A stretch of DNA of 64,000 nt from Entonaema liquescens (GCA_902805475.1 CADCSX010000025.1:930001-994000), one strand, 5' to 3'; shown: positions 1 through 12,915, counted from the stretch's first letter. Numbers and translations: made by a program. The notes: generated from the sequence alone by a model not told the origin.

Positions 1-1126
1 CCAAATGGAGTAAGGGTATTTGGCATCTTTCTCTGTCAGCAAGCATGCGCCTTACAGGTCTACTCAAATCAACAGCAGCATCTGTGTCAGACAATGTCTT
101 GTTCATTTCATACATGTCAACGGAATCGGCAAGCGTCATTGCCACGTGGTATGTGAACAAAAGTGGCTTTCGCTAATTAGGAACTCGTCAGCAGAGTATG
201 ATTAAGGCGGGAGAGACAATGTAACTAATGATATCTCTACGGAGGAGTCACTCCGGGTGTGTCTTACCATCGCGACCAACCCAAAAAGCAAAAAGCAATG
301 GCGCGCGAATATCTAAGGAATGCCATTGGCATGGCTAGAGAAGGGCATCCAAGGTAATTACCTAGGTATATAAAATGCGATAGTCTGTATAACTCGTAAC
401 GCCTACTATACCTGTCTAACAAGTACAAATTAACAAGAGAACGTCACAGCTACATCAGCTACATGACAATGGTTTGTCAAATACAGATCGTATAGTATTG
501 CTAAATACACACCCATAGCAAGCAAGCAAGCCAGCTGTGAATCAATATATTGTGCATATATGATGACAAGATGAGGCTCTTAGAAGCCATATGATAGGAC
601 AGACCTCACCCCAACGGCAGCCTCCGGTTAGAGATAAGTAGGCCGCTCTAGCGGATAAGCTATCTCCGCAGAACGATAGCTCCAACCAGCATAATCTCCC
701 CGGTATCTATTCTCCACTTCCCGGACCGCCCCGTTGTCCCCGGGGGTACAACATGCCTAGTCCCTAGATCGTAGCGCAAAGAGAACAGAGCGTGCTATCT
801 CGACATTTTGAGTAAACTACTTCAGGTACATACCTACCCTGGAGAAGATTGGGGAGCTCCGGAAGGGCTATTACAATTTGTTGATTAGGCTTATCTAGAT
901 ATAACCGGCTCTAGGAATATCGCACCTACTTCGGGCCGGCCCGAGACTGTTAGATATTCACCGTGTAAGTCGAAGTTGTACATAAAAGGGGCTCGGAGTA
1001 ACTGACTTGTCCCGGGACACACCTATATCTCTGCTTCATACCTACAAACTTACCTCCCACTTACTACTTGCCTTACCTACTACCCCTCTTCCCTCATTCC
1101 ACATCCTAGAAAGACACCTCCGCATC
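1..1126. other. intergenic, no gene seen
   Basis: No reading frame here has recognisable protein features. The stretch has mixed base composition, several TACCTAGGTA-like words (for example near 358-367) and a GC-richer patch at 600-760. The last 150 bases are the presumed promoter and leader of the oxygenase gene that starts at 1127. Confidence 0.6.
981..990 (+). promoter_or_regulatory. TATA-like element before the oxygenase gene
   Basis: The sequence CATAAAAGGG lies about 140 bases upstream of the ATG at 1127 and is followed by a pyrimidine-rich leader (about 1040-1110). Position and composition fit a core promoter, but this is inferred from sequence alone. Confidence 0.3.
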
Positions 1127-2288
1127 ATGGCAGACACCACCAAATACATCAACCGGCCCATTCCACGCATCTCCCTGCGGGACTTCGACAAGCGCATCGA
1201 CGCCATCACCGCATCGCTCATCTCCGCCGCCGAAACCAGCGGCTTCTTCACGCTGATCGACCACGGGATCCCCGCGTCCGCCATCGCAGCACAATTCTCT
1301 CTCGCAGAGGCCTTCTTCTCGCTCGCGCCCGGGATCAAATCGCTCGCGCCCTTCTCCCCGCAGTCCAACACCGGGTGGGAGCACAAAGCCCAGATCCGCC
1401 CGAGCACGGGGCTACCCGACCAGAAGGAGAGCCTGCAGGTGCAGCACGGGATGCCCGAGACCGATTGGCCGTCGCTCCCCCCGGGGTTCCGCGAGGACAC
1501 CCTGCGGTTCATGGCCGCGGCCCAGCGCGTCAGCGAGATGCTGATGGTGTGTTTTGCGCGGGGGCTCGGGTTCGCCGACGACTACTTCGTGCGCGCGCAC
1601 GATGTGCGGCGGCCCGGCGCCCAGACCGTCCTGCGCCTGCTCAAGTACTTCGCGCTGGACCCGGGGCGCCGACGCCGGCGGGGTATCACCGCGCGGGCGC
1701 GCATGCGGACTGGGACTTCGTGACGCTGCTATTCCAGCGGCCGGGGCAGGGCGGGCTGGAGATATGTCCGGGGCGCGAGGCATTTACGGAGTTTGGGCTG
1801 GGAGATACGTGGACGCCGGTTGAGCCTGTGGACGGTGAGATCGTGTGCAATATGTACGTCCTCCTTTTCCTTTATCCACGCCTTGACAGGTGACATGGTT
1901 GAGATTTGAAAAATGGGAGAGAAATGGGGATTTTCCTTAAAAAAAGAAAAAAAAATCTACTGAATCTACTGAACGACTAACTCAGAATAGTGGCGATCTC
2001 TTAATGAGCTGGAGTGACGACCGGTTCAAATCAACATTTCACCGCGTCAAGACGCCAACGAACCCGGCCACCGACTACTACGGCACGCGGTACAGCATGG
2101 CGTACTTCAACCAGCCTAACATAGACTGCGAGATCCAAGGCCCGTTGAAGAAGTACCCGGTAGTGACAGGATCGGAGTTTACCAAAGCCGCGATGAAGCG
2201 CAACTACGAAGCTTTGCAGGCAACAAAAGCCGCGATGGTAGATAAAACCAGTAATAACGAGGGAAATTTTGTAGCTGCTGCTGCATGA
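1127..2288 (+). CDS. 2-oxoglutarate/Fe(II)-dependent oxygenase (isopenicillin N synthase-like), frame-disrupted
   Basis: The start at 1127 opens on the DIOX_N-type segment (IPRISLRDFDKRI, then SGFFTLIDHGIP). The catalytic core follows: an HxD iron-ligand pair in AGAHADWDFVTLLFQ (about 1696-1740), a second His in STFHRV, and the 2OG-binding RYS in GTRYSMAYF. An intron at 1854-1990 (donor GTACGT, acceptor ATAG) rejoins VCNI to GDLLMSWSDDRF. The two halves of exon 1 are in different frames. The frame from 1127 holds through LLKYFALDPG (about 1666), while the core is read one frame over from about 1684. No intron fits in that gap of about 20 bases. Two runs of four Gs (1663-1666 and 1680-1683) bound it, and one G too many in each would explain the shift. 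So this is either a recent pseudogene or an assembly error. The family acts in secondary metabolism, hormone or pigment oxidation; the substrate cannot be told. Confidence 0.8.
1854..1990 (+). other. intron of the oxygenase gene
   Basis: Donor GTACGT follows AAT AT, and acceptor AATAG precedes T GGC GAT. The join creates the conserved CNIGDLLM step of the 2OG oxygenase core. At 137 nt it is longer than most introns in the window and holds an A-rich stretch near 1940-1955. Confidence 0.75.
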
Positions 2289-4120
2289 TGGGTTGAATTT
2301 TGGATTTCTTCTCATTGGTGGTTGATATGTGGTGGTGTGGGTTGTCGTTATATACTACAGGCAAAGAGAGGATATAATCTTTAACAACACCATAAAACAT
2401 CACGTACGACCACACCATCTGGAAAACTCGGGATCCCGTCCGCTCTCCCATAGATAAGCCAGTTAGGGCTGGATCAGTAGTCGGGTCGGTGACGACCGGC
2501 GAATCCCCAGTGTTGTACGTTTTCATTTTTGCTATTTTGTTATATTTTTTGTTATGAGAACATTCGTATCGAGTGAAATACATACACAGGTACACTACCT
2601 GTATAGTCTCATACCTATAATTAAGCGAAATATGAGAAATGAAAATCCTAAAACACCCAGCTCTATACCTGCGCGCGAGTAGACATATCTCGAAGCTAAT
2701 TATATTAGTTGTGTGGGCGATGTTTAGAGCAGACATTAGGTAGTTTAGCATTTGTATTATCCACATTTCGTTTCGTTCCCCTTTAACCTCCCGTTATACT
2801 AGCACACAACCAACTCCTCTCAACAAATGTACATCTTGAGCACAGAGTTTCATCTGATACTAATCGTCTCATGTAATATTATGGCAGCCGTTTAGAAGAA
2901 GTCTCTCATGTCTAGAGAAAACATGATCATACTACAAGCATTCAGTCATAGCGCATGTTAAAGCATTAAAGCTTGCCTGGAATTTGTCTCATACGCAACA
3001 GAGTCATCTGGCTGTTTTTAGTCATTTCTTAATAGTTTTTCATTTAAAGGTTGCTTAGACACGCAAGTGAGAGAATATTAGTTGGGACCAAAAAAGTGTA
3101 TTTCATTTTGAGACATAGTGCGATTTACTCAAATGAGTCTCATGACGGCATATTGAACACTAACGTTCCTTGATTGCGATGAACCGCGAGGACAGACTCA
3201 TTTAGCAGTAACTCCGAGAAAGAAACGATAACCTCACTTAAGGCAAGGGGAAGGGTGATCGATAGCAAATCACTGCAACAACACACCTACTGTAGTACTT
3301 GGGCTGTATCGAAATTGGTACAAAACCTAGGAACTTCTAGCAAAGCCACCATTCACATTAAACTATGGATCAGAATCATAGAGTCACTGCCAAAAAAAAA
3401 CATGCGTGTAAAGCAAGAGTAAACAAATCAATGCAGGGAGACTTCGCAGTCTAAAGCACTATCTAGCAAACCCTGTCCACGAATGGGGGTTGAGATGGTT
3501 GCTCTTCTTTCCCAAGCAAGCAAAATTATATACTCAAACAAGAGCCTAGAGTATGTCTCCACTCCTTTCCGGTGCCATGCGACCCCCTAAATTATGACTA
3601 GTAAAATAGTCCTGTTGGCCATGCCAATGAAGAATGAATCAATGAAGAATAAGTTTTTGTCGACGCCTGCCTTCCTTCCTGTGCTTGCTTATTTGCTTGC
3701 TTTCCGTACCACCCTGTCCTGTCCTGCCCTCCCAGGACCGTACGCCTGAACTCATGCTGGAAAACTGTGCGCAATGATGAAATCTCGCCGATTAGGCTGA
3801 GAGTTGCGTAAAAACCGTCGCGGAAAAGCAAAGTGTATCGAACAAAAAGAAAACGTCGCGAATCAGAATGTGTCGTTAGGTTCATAGTCCGCGTATGACA
3901 TCGTAAATGACGGCACATCGATGCCGGCTTATTAGTTGATCAGGTATTAACCCGTGTCGATAACATCGGTAACGACCGCGGGATCTCTATGTAAACTGAT
4001 GGAATCTCATGATGCCTCCCAAGTTGTTGCGCCGTGTTGATTATTAGTCTATGTAACACACCGATATTGACAGTGGTTGCCTGCCATTGTCGAGTAAAAA
4101 ACTCCTGTCGATGGATGGAT
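2289..4120. other. intergenic between oxygenase and cyclin 3' ends
   Basis: These 1.8 kb separate two convergent genes and should contain both 3' untranslated regions and terminators. The open frames here (for example on the minus strand at 2179-2766 and 3598-3918) have low-complexity or compositionally random products with no domain signal. I see no gene, RNA gene or clear repeat. Confidence 0.6.
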
Positions 4121-6494
4121 TTAACCCATGATGGGAAGTGGCATCGACACAGTGCGCGATCCCGCATGCATCTCGGTGTTCGTGAGATCATAGGTGTGAT
4201 GATATCCGCGCTGGAAGGGAAGTCTGAAACCGTGCTGGATCTGTTCTTCGACGAACGGAGCTGCGCGCTTGAAGAGGCGAGTCGAGTATTTCTCGAAGAC
4301 TGCTCGATGATGTTTACGGCCAATTCGGCAGCAGTCGAAGATCATTCCGACCAGCGGCTTCAACTGGGCAAACGTGTAGCCGGAATAGTGGACATGATCG
4401 GCAGTCTAGAAGATATGTTAGATAAACGAATACCAGATTCGAGGAGGTATGAACTTACCCAGTCACCCTTGCCTAAAATCATACGTGAAAGGCATTGAGC
4501 TCCAGCAGCCACATAGCTGGGAGGGCTTGAGACGAAGCGTTCGTCCATAACGGTAACCTCGAGGAAGTACTTTGCTACGGTTCGAATCTCACTGTCATAG
4601 TCGTCCGCCTTGCTGATACGTCGCAAGAAGCTCATCGGACCGGGCCAACCCAGTGCGAAGTTGAGCATGCTGAGCATAAAACGCTCTGCCTTGAGGACCT
4701 CCTCTTGGCTGTAGCCGCCGTCGACCATATAGACGATTTCTTGAACCGAGGGGCAGTTAATTTCTTCATACTTCGCAGCGAGTAGAAGAGCGGTAGCACC
4801 GACTAGTTGGAGCTTTCCTATCGAGACAATCTTAACTGAGAGAAATCGGTCGATGTAGTTGACGGCTAAGAAGAGTGTCTCTGGAAGAAGTCCGAAACGA
4901 GTGTGGACTTGAATGACCCAGTCCATAAGGACGGCTCGCATGGACCACTTGATCTCAGTCTGGATATCCATGTAATGAGGCTTGGGTAGTAGATCAATCT
5001 GTTGGTGGGAAAATTAGTATGGTTCTGTGTTACCTCGTTTATGTGGCTTGCTTACCTCGACTTCCTTCATGTAACTAAAAATCTCCTCTCCATACTCAGT
5101 CACCATGCTAATATCCCACTCCTCATCATCTGGGACACCACGGTTCTTCTTCTCCACGATCTCTTTTGCGGTAGCAATTTCCGCCGCACCCTTCTTGGTG
5201 AGCTTGGGGGGCATCAAGACAGTAGTGACACCACCCGTCGTGTTATCCCGGCCAGAATGAGCGGTGGTGTAACCCTGCTCATCATAGTAATCGTCTTCGT
5301 AGTCAGATACATCGACCGCGTTGTGAAGCGGGGGGAATGCGCCAGAGGCGAATCGTTCATCGTAATGAGGGTACATGCCATCGCCGGTAGCAGGGGGTAC
5401 ATCGTGTTCATCCTTGCCAAGAGCAGGAGAAACCCATCCGGTCTGGTTGTTCAGGTAACCAACTGCCACACCCCAGGCCGCACCTTTTTCCGACTTCGCG
5501 ACTGAATACATGTTGCGCGGAAGCTCTTCGACAGCGTCCAAGTAGACAGCCTCTGTGGCCTCGTCCTCGCCTTGACGGGCAGTGGAAGGATGGCTGTCCT
5601 GGGCGTCTTTCTTAGAATTCGCCGAGTAACATCCTTGTTGGCTGTTTTCCGGCAGCACTTTCTCAGATACTACAGGGACGCGATCTTTGGTCTGAACCTG
5701 CGGCTGAGTACTATACTTGATAGTAATAGCGGCTCGGCTCACCTTCTCCAGCGTAGGTTGAACAACGGGCTCCTTCTCAGATTGACCGTCACTGAAGACC
5801 TTGAACGGCTGACCTCTTTTCTTGATAGGCTGCTGTTGCAACTGCTGCTTTGAGACGGGTGCTGGCTCATTAGCTGTAGATCGAAGCTGATTCATCGAAA
5901 TCGAGGGAACGAGAGACTTTGGAAGTCGCTGTGCGGGTCGTAGGAAGGCGTCCTTGGAAACGTTATTGTTTCGGTTCTCTTGGTCTGTAGCAATGGCTCC
6001 CGCATGCTTCACAACTAGCATGTGCGAGTTAGATGCTGCGGGCTTTGCTCGAGCGTCCAAGTCACTTTGGGCATTGGGCTTAACCGCGAGCTTAGACAGG
6101 CCATTAGCGGCGGTCATAGTGTTTGCTAGGTTGCTAGTGGACTTGTGACGTTGGTGAATAGACTTGTTAGCCATTGGGGGTAGGTTCTCGTCGTTCCGGT
6201 TGCTTAGAGCATAGGCGAAACGGGAAGGCTATCAAGGGTGAATTGAAAAGTTAGTATCGGTTGGGAAAGCGTAGTGCTTACAATACACAATAGCTATGAC
6301 ACGAAAGGTCATTGAAAACAAGTTGAAATGTTGGGATTGGGTATGCATATAGAGTCAAGCACGAGTATCAATCGTATGGTAAGTTTGGTCACTGAAAGGG
6401 AACGACAGATTGTGGAGGTGGAGAGATCAGGCACAGTGGGGAAAGATAGGGAAAAATAAAATAAAAAAGAGAGAGAACTTACCCTGGCGTCCAT
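4121..6494 (-). CDS. G2/mitotic B-type cyclin
   Basis: Minus-strand gene, join of 6483-6494, 5056-6228, 4459-4998 and 4121-4405, giving about 669 residues. Exon 1 encodes only MDAR; exon 2 continues PSRFAYALSNRNDENLPP, a start typical of fungal Clb-type cyclins, so the start is 6494 rather than the internal ATG at 6174. Residues 1 to about 370 are a variable, Gln/Ser-rich regulatory region. The cyclin box follows from about residue 395: MRAVLMDWVIQVH, FLAVNYIDRFLS, GATALLLAAKYEE and the C-terminal cyclin fold ending RGFRLPFQRG-like (here HGFRLPFQRG). Introns are 254, 57 and 53 nt. The product would activate the Cdk1 kinase for mitotic entry and be degraded by the APC. I do not see a textbook RxALGxxxN destruction box near the N-terminus; RxxL-like motifs occur. 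It resembles the Clb3/Clb4-like fungal cyclin more than NimE. Confidence 0.93.
6229..6482 (-). other. long first intron of the cyclin gene
   Basis: Donor GTAAGT directly follows ATG GAC GCC AGG and acceptor TTGATAG precedes CCT TCC CGT. At 254 nt it is about four times longer than the other two cyclin introns, and it leaves a 12-nt coding part in exon 1. Confidence 0.8.
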
Positions 6495-6841
6495 GGTCCG
6501 CGAATTTTCGTAGGGATGATGCCCTAATGGGGTGATCTCGAGACGCGACGAAAGGGGGAAAGTTGAAAGAAAGAGTGAGCTTTGGTCCAAGACCTCAGCC
6601 GGAAATATTAGGGTGTACAAGGTGTACACAGGATGATCGAAGGACGATTATGGCCCAAGGGAAACGAAATAAGTGATGGATACTTTAAAAGCGTGTCCTA
6701 GGAATTCAATGCATATAGAGTGGAGTACTCTAGCAACAAGGTTAGTCTAAACTGAGCTGAGCATGAACTCGAACATGAAGGTTGGTGGTTGGTATGCAAG
6801 TATGGGTATTTTGAATGTTTTTCTCGCGTATATGTGGTGGT

Positions 6842-6955
6842 AGCATGGGAGCATGGGAGCATGGGTTGGGGGAATGGGAATGGTAAATGGGGGGGATGGG
6901 ATGAAAGGTGCTAGGTGCTAGGTAAGGTGCTAAGCTGCAAAGCTGCAAAGCTGCA
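6842..6955 (+). repeat. cluster of short direct repeats
   Basis: The 9-base word AGCATGGG(A) is repeated three times at 6842-6866, followed by a G-rich run, then GTGCTAG repeats and three copies of AGCTGCAA at about 6932-6957. This is simple-sequence repetition with no coding sign. Confidence 0.7.
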
Positions 6956-9900
6956 AGTAATTAAACTTGTTGAAGCTTTGCTTAAAGCTTATGCGCAGTT
7001 GTCAGGGCGTTGCCTAGCAGCTTGGCAGCTCCAAAGCAGCTCCTTGACAGCTGCACATTAAGTGATCATAGTGGATTATTTGCTGCGGATGGGCTGCGAG
7101 AAGCTGCAAAAAGGGCTGAATGGGGTGCAGATCAAAGCGGATACATACCTATTTGTTCCCAGAACTCAATCTTGCTCCCAGAACTGATATTTTGGGACCG
7201 AGCTAAACCTTTAAATAGTTCTTTCTTCCCAATGACTACTAGGAGACCTCCGGATTTATGATGACCACCTTTTTTTCCCAATGAAAATAGAGCAAGGTGG
7301 TGGTGTCGGCGACGAGAGAGATGTTAGGTCGTCACATCAATAGAGAGAAAGGTGTTAGACGGCGGTTGGGATGTAGGTGAGTTGGCACGAGATTCACGGC
7401 GATGTTGATTGATGTAAATGCTAGATTTGGGATTGGATATGTTAGAAGGTACCTAGGTAAAAAGGTAGCCTTGCAATCGGCGTTTGATCAGAAACGTTAA
7501 TGGCGACCTAGGTTGTGAAGTACGTTGTTGAGTTTGATAGGAACCATAGAACGAGATTGGACACTGGCAATAGCTGTCGGCGTAGTGTCGAATCAAAAGT
7601 GCGTTGCAGACTTTCTTGATGGGCAAAGTTTGAAAAAGGTCAGATGCGCAGGAAGAAGGTGTCGAGGTGTTCGGCGTTAATTGTGGAAGAAAAAAAAAGT
7701 TGAAGAAGTGAGAAGGTCTAGCGGCGACGCAATGGAGATGTGAAAGAGGGGTGCGTGCGTTTTGAGGTTCACTGGTAAAAAAGATTAAAGATTGAAGGCC
7801 GATTGTTGATGTTGACTTTCCAATTGAAGGCTGAAAGTGTGTAAGTGTGTAGCTCTGAACGGCGACAGGTAGACCTTAGAACGTTACTCAGGTACCTTAC
7901 TCAGGTACGTACATACCCAAATAGGAAATTAGCATTAAGGTACGTACCAGTCTACCGCGGGAAGCTGTGGGGAAATAAATCATAAATCAAAATAAACAAA
8001 CCGAGAAGGTGCATTAAGCCTATGATCCTTGTCTTAATTCCTGCCCGTTGCCCAGGTCAAATCGAGTCGGTAGCAACCTGTGAAACCTGGCGGCGTCCTG
8101 ACAAATGACTCAGGTTTACCCTATCCTATCTAAGTGGGGCAGTGACGGCGTTAGGATATTCCGTTTCTATGTGACTGCACCCCACCTCACACTTAAAGTG
8201 GTACGGGAGTACTTAGAGCAAATACCCATTTGCGACTTATCAGTGGTCAATGCGCTTTTTAAAGAGCAATGACGTATCATCTTGCATTATCGCGTCTCCC
8301 ATCCAGTTGGGTTTATTCTGACTTTGACGAAAATCTACGATAGCTTCCTAACCAGAACGTATTTTCCCTCCCTTTTCCTTGGAAAAACTTCTATATACTA
8401 TACTTTATATTCCCACTGTCATGCGAAAACCACTTTGCTTAAGTAGAGTTGCGCATGGCCAAGTTCGGATTTTGAGCTTCGGGCGCGGTCATTCTTAGAA
8501 TCAGATCGCGAGCGCAACTCGAAATCACGTGATGTATTAAAGGCCTTGAGTGTTGCCCTTTTCCAACAACAGCCTTTCAGCTCTACCACATCTACCGAAG
8601 GATAGGGTCACTTTTAAACCTATCAGAAGTGTTATCTATGGTTATGCGACACAAGTTCTGTGTACTATAATGCTGATTAGTGCCTTCAAGTTTATACTCA
8701 ATCATATGCCTCCAGGTGGCGCAAATCGTCTGACTGGGTAGAAGCAGCCCAGGCTGCCCAGGGAATGATGAATTATGACTTACGACTTACTACGACTAGC
8801 TCCATAACCTATACGATTTCGTAAGGATTTATAGATAGCAATCATACGTAAAATCTTGGCCGTTTCGTTTTGCGCAACTCTGGTTCTCTATCTCTCCCTC
8901 TTCTAGTGCTCAGCCCTTGATTGTGGTCTGGAACGAGTATCGGAATACGACATTTCACATTCGATCGTGGTTGGATAACACCCCTCCCTTTAAGAGCTTT
9001 CCGGCCACGGTACTAGATAGGCCGGAACCTGGAATTATCGACTACTTCGCAGGATGCTAGACTATTATGGTACGCATGTCTAGTTGTCGTCCAAATAAGT
9101 CTACTATGTAGTACGCCCTATAACATGAAGGCGATCATATATGGACCAAACATATACGAACATACGTCTATATAACACGATGGCTAAGCTGCTAGGTCAA
9201 AGTCTGGACGACGTCTTACGTCGCCTCAATGATGTGACATGCATGCGCATCATGCCGCTTCCCTCAAACCATTGCATGAGCACGAGAAAAAACAGCCGCA
9301 CAAAAGTCGCATCTATTTTTCGATTGGATAAGAGGTAACTACAAAACCCTAACGACGTATATATAGATGGAAAACATTGGAGCGACAAGAAACAAAGATA
9401 GGGGAATGCGGTTCGATGGAAATTCATGATGACGAGACTTTTTCTGTTGGAGACTTTCCTGTTGCAAGGGTTGTAACAACGCACGGAAATACCGAAAGGC
9501 TAAGTTATACCTTGTAAATAAGTGGTCAGCGCTGGGGGGTTTATTGGGTTTATTACACTGTACTGGAAACATTACATGATATCCTCCAATGGCGCTGTAT
9601 TTCCCTTAATTAAGCTTGCAATCTATCTGATTGGGGAGACGAGAGAACCCATATTATCGTGGCAACATGCGGAGGTTGGCAGAGAAAAAAAAATATTACT
9701 CGCTTTCCTGCTTGGCTAATAAATAAGTTGTCGCTATCGCAGTCGATATGACGAACTCCGATGTCGATCTTGATGGAGCTCTTTAATTCTTTTTACCCCC
9801 TTCTCTACCTAACCTATATTCTTGTGCTGCCTGCGCACGCACCGGCGGAATACCCCAGGATTCAGGATCACAAGTCGCCAGTCCAAGACGGGGAAAAAAA

Positions 9901-10069
9901 GACCGCAGATAGAGAGTCTCTCAGTAAGTGCGGTGTAGATCAACAACAGACCGAACGAAAAGTAGACCACGATTCTGATAGGCTTGCGAGCCCATTGGAC
10001 GCTTGTGGTTCGATCTATCATAAGCGGTCAAGATAAAGAAGACGGGGGCACTAAACCCAGCAAGCAGCC

Positions 10070-10115
10070 CTAGGCTAGGTATCGTACATATCGTACCTTA
10101 GGTATCCTAGCCTAG
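10070..10115. repeat. inverted repeat (possible stem-loop)
   Basis: CTAGGCTAGG at 10070-10079 is matched by its perfect reverse complement CCTAGCCTAG at 10106-10115, with a loop rich in GTAC/TACC words. It is one of several TAGGTA-type palindromic patches in the window. Confidence 0.6.
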
Positions 10116-12580
10116 CAAAAGACAAGAACAACTAAGAAAGCAAGAGAGGTTAGTTAGATGTAAGAGATAGAAGAGGTGACAGTATGTTAAGTATGTATGT
10201 ATGTATGTAGTTATGCGCCGCCTCGGAATCTTGCAATTCTTTCACATTCGGAGGCTAGGGACTGAGGGGAAAGGCTGTGAGGGACGTTGACCTGAAACCC
10301 GAGATAGGGCCCATGGCCGCGACCCTGTCTCGTTCCCTCTTTTTGTTGTTTGTTTTGTTTTTCTTATTTTCGAAATAAGGTAGAACTCGAATAGGCGAGC
10401 GAACAGTTTTGGAGAAAAAAAAGTCGTGGATGTTTATTATGTTATTATGTACGACGTCCGTCAGCAGCCAACCAAGTTGGATTCTGGCGCGTGGAGAAAC
10501 CAAGTTGTTGGGCGATCCCGCAAGTTGCGCCCAAAGGGTAGTCCGCGCTTGGCTTGGCTGCGCAAGAGCTTCTAACTATCTAGCTTACCGGCTTACCAGC
10601 TTGGTTGAAAGGATCTGGGCTTGTCAGAAGCTGCTAGTATTCCCAGGGTCTGATTCGATCCAAGTGGATGAAACTGGCCGCCAGCGCATACCATCGTCGA
10701 ACTCCAGTCTCCATTCTCCATTCTTCACAGTCTTCCCGTCTCCAGTCCCCAGTTCCAATACTTTCTACGTGTATATACGTGTATACCTACTTTTCCCTTT
10801 CCATGCGAGTTAACAACAGGGCCTTTGCCTCTTCTGGCCCGGCATTCGGGTAGTATGGATTTTATTTGTCCAACCCTCCAGAATCCACAGTGTGCCACTC
10901 GCTTCGATTTAGTCCTTAGAGTTCTGGTACGTATTGTACAATAGTAGAATGGCCATCGACAACCACCTGGGTAGGTCCTTGGACGTTAGCTGGCTAGCTG
11001 GTTAGCTGGTTAATGTACTTCTACTGCTGCGCAAATCTCTCTACCACCGAAACGCCGTGGCCATACCGAAGTGGTTAAACATAGAACAGCCTTAGCATGG
11101 GGCCGGATCCCATTTCTTTCTTTTCCATCGGACGGAAAAAGATGACAACCTTCTTGGGCCGTCCATCAGGGCCCTCGGAAGTCTTTTTCTTTTTTTTTGA
11201 ACTTGCTTCCCAATTTTCTAGATACCGGCCGTCTTTTAGTGAATTGCGAATTCTAGATGCAGCTTTTCCGTCCTGCGCCCACTCACACTACTGCGTAGAG
11301 CGACCCTCAGGTATCCTCCAGATGGGTCTGGGGACTACTCCGAGTGGTCATTCATGTCTATCTACTGCGTACGTACCCTACCAGTTTTGCTGGGCCTCAT
11401 CCCTGCTCTCAGACAAACTGGCGCATCTAAAGGGCCACGCTATTGGTTGGCTAGGCTGTCAACTTGCCCGCTTTGCTCACCTCAACTCGCATACGACGAG
11501 CTTTTCGTTTGCGACCACGAACTACGTCCACGGAACCGATAGATCAGCTGGGCACCTGACAGCGATCTTTAGATAGCTTCTTTTTTTCAAGTTGCGCCTT
11601 CACGCGACAACTTTTAGAGAGTGTAGGTGGGATTTTATATGAAATGCGCCTTGAGGAGTTATATAGTAAGGGGGGGGGTTCAAAGTGATGCGCAAAAGCG
11701 CCAATGGCTCCTTTTTCTTAAAGCTCGAGCCTCAAAATGTGACGTCTACTCGTCCTAGTGCGAAGGACGCTTTGGACAACGGCGGCGCATAGCCCCTTAA
11801 GTAGCGTCTAGCTTGAATCGCAAAGAGCGGCGCAAAAGCGCATTATTGAGATAGTAAGCTTTGTAGATGCTAACTAGATGCTATAAGAGGTAGCTATCTG
11901 ACAGGTATCCCCCTAATCATGAAGGATCACACACAATTGCGCCAGCGTAAGTGAGATATGCCTATGTATGGCTCTATGGCTCTATGTGAGTGTGTAGTGT
12001 GTATGGTATGTGTGTTATTGTGTGTATGTGCGCGCGTGTGTGCCTGGATCGAGAGAAGGCCGGGTGATTCCGTAACCTAAGTTACCTCCTTGGAACTTCT
12101 TGGACAAGTCAGATGTAAGTGTATACGTATGTATACCTATATGTAGGTATCTTGTTTTTTGTATCTTCATATGTATTTGACCTGCCGGAAGCGCGCAATA
12201 TGGCTGTGCATCCACGGGATCTCGAGGCAGGTAATTCCTAGTTCGACGTCGCAATGCGCAAAATTCAGGGACGTGTTTGCGTTCGCCCTTTTTTTTTTTT
12301 TCTTTCTTTAAGACTGAGACTCTTAAACACTTTGATATTCTGAGACAAGGCGACTTAGGCAGATCAACTTGCCCCCTCCTTCATCACCCATCACCCATCA
12401 TCCATGTAAGGTAATTAAGATGAGCAGGATACTAAGTAAAGTCCAGATCAGTAGATCCAAAGTTACATATCTTACATACCTTACCTAGCATAGATGGAGA
12501 ATAAGAAAAGAAAAAAAAAAGTAGACCATTAAGAAGAAACATAAGTGAAAAAGTCGCCTCCGTTCGCAGTCTTGTCCTAA

Positions 12581-12610
12581 TGCAGCGCAACGCAGCGCAA
12601 CGCAGCGCAT
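12581..12610 (+). repeat. 10-bp tandem repeat, three copies
   Basis: Three consecutive copies of a CGCAGCGCAA unit; the first begins with T and the last ends with T. It lies in non-coding sequence. Confidence 0.75.
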
Positions 12611-12873
12611 GGTTGGATTTGCTCTGCGGGTATCGCAACAATATGTGGAAGTACATGTATGGTGTATCCTCACGTCCTTTACGCATCGCGGCGGGACATG
12701 CGAGTCGCAAAAGATTATATGTGACGCTCTAATGCATCCGCTGGACGGCATGTACCCAATAACATATGTTTGAGCCATGTGTACAATGCATCCAATGTTT
12801 TCCAATGTTTGCGACTCGATAAGAAGAGGGAAATAGGCCTTACCTTTACCAACTTACATATAATAATAATATA

Positions 12874-12915
12874 TATACATGATATATGTATACATGATAT
12901 ATGTATACATGATGC
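12874..12915 (+). repeat. 15-bp tandem repeat
   Basis: The unit TATACATGATATATG is present at 12874-12888 and 12889-12903, with a partial third copy to about 12915. The unit is partly palindromic (ATATATG / CATGATAT). Confidence 0.75.

Noticed and set aside
2179..2766. 195-codon minus-strand frame
   Set aside because: It overlaps the oxygenase 3' end in antisense, has a random-looking product, and shows no start context or domain.
11055..11080. tRNA-like TGGCCATACCGAAGTGGTTAAA
   Set aside because: No B-box or pairing T arm follows within tRNA distance.
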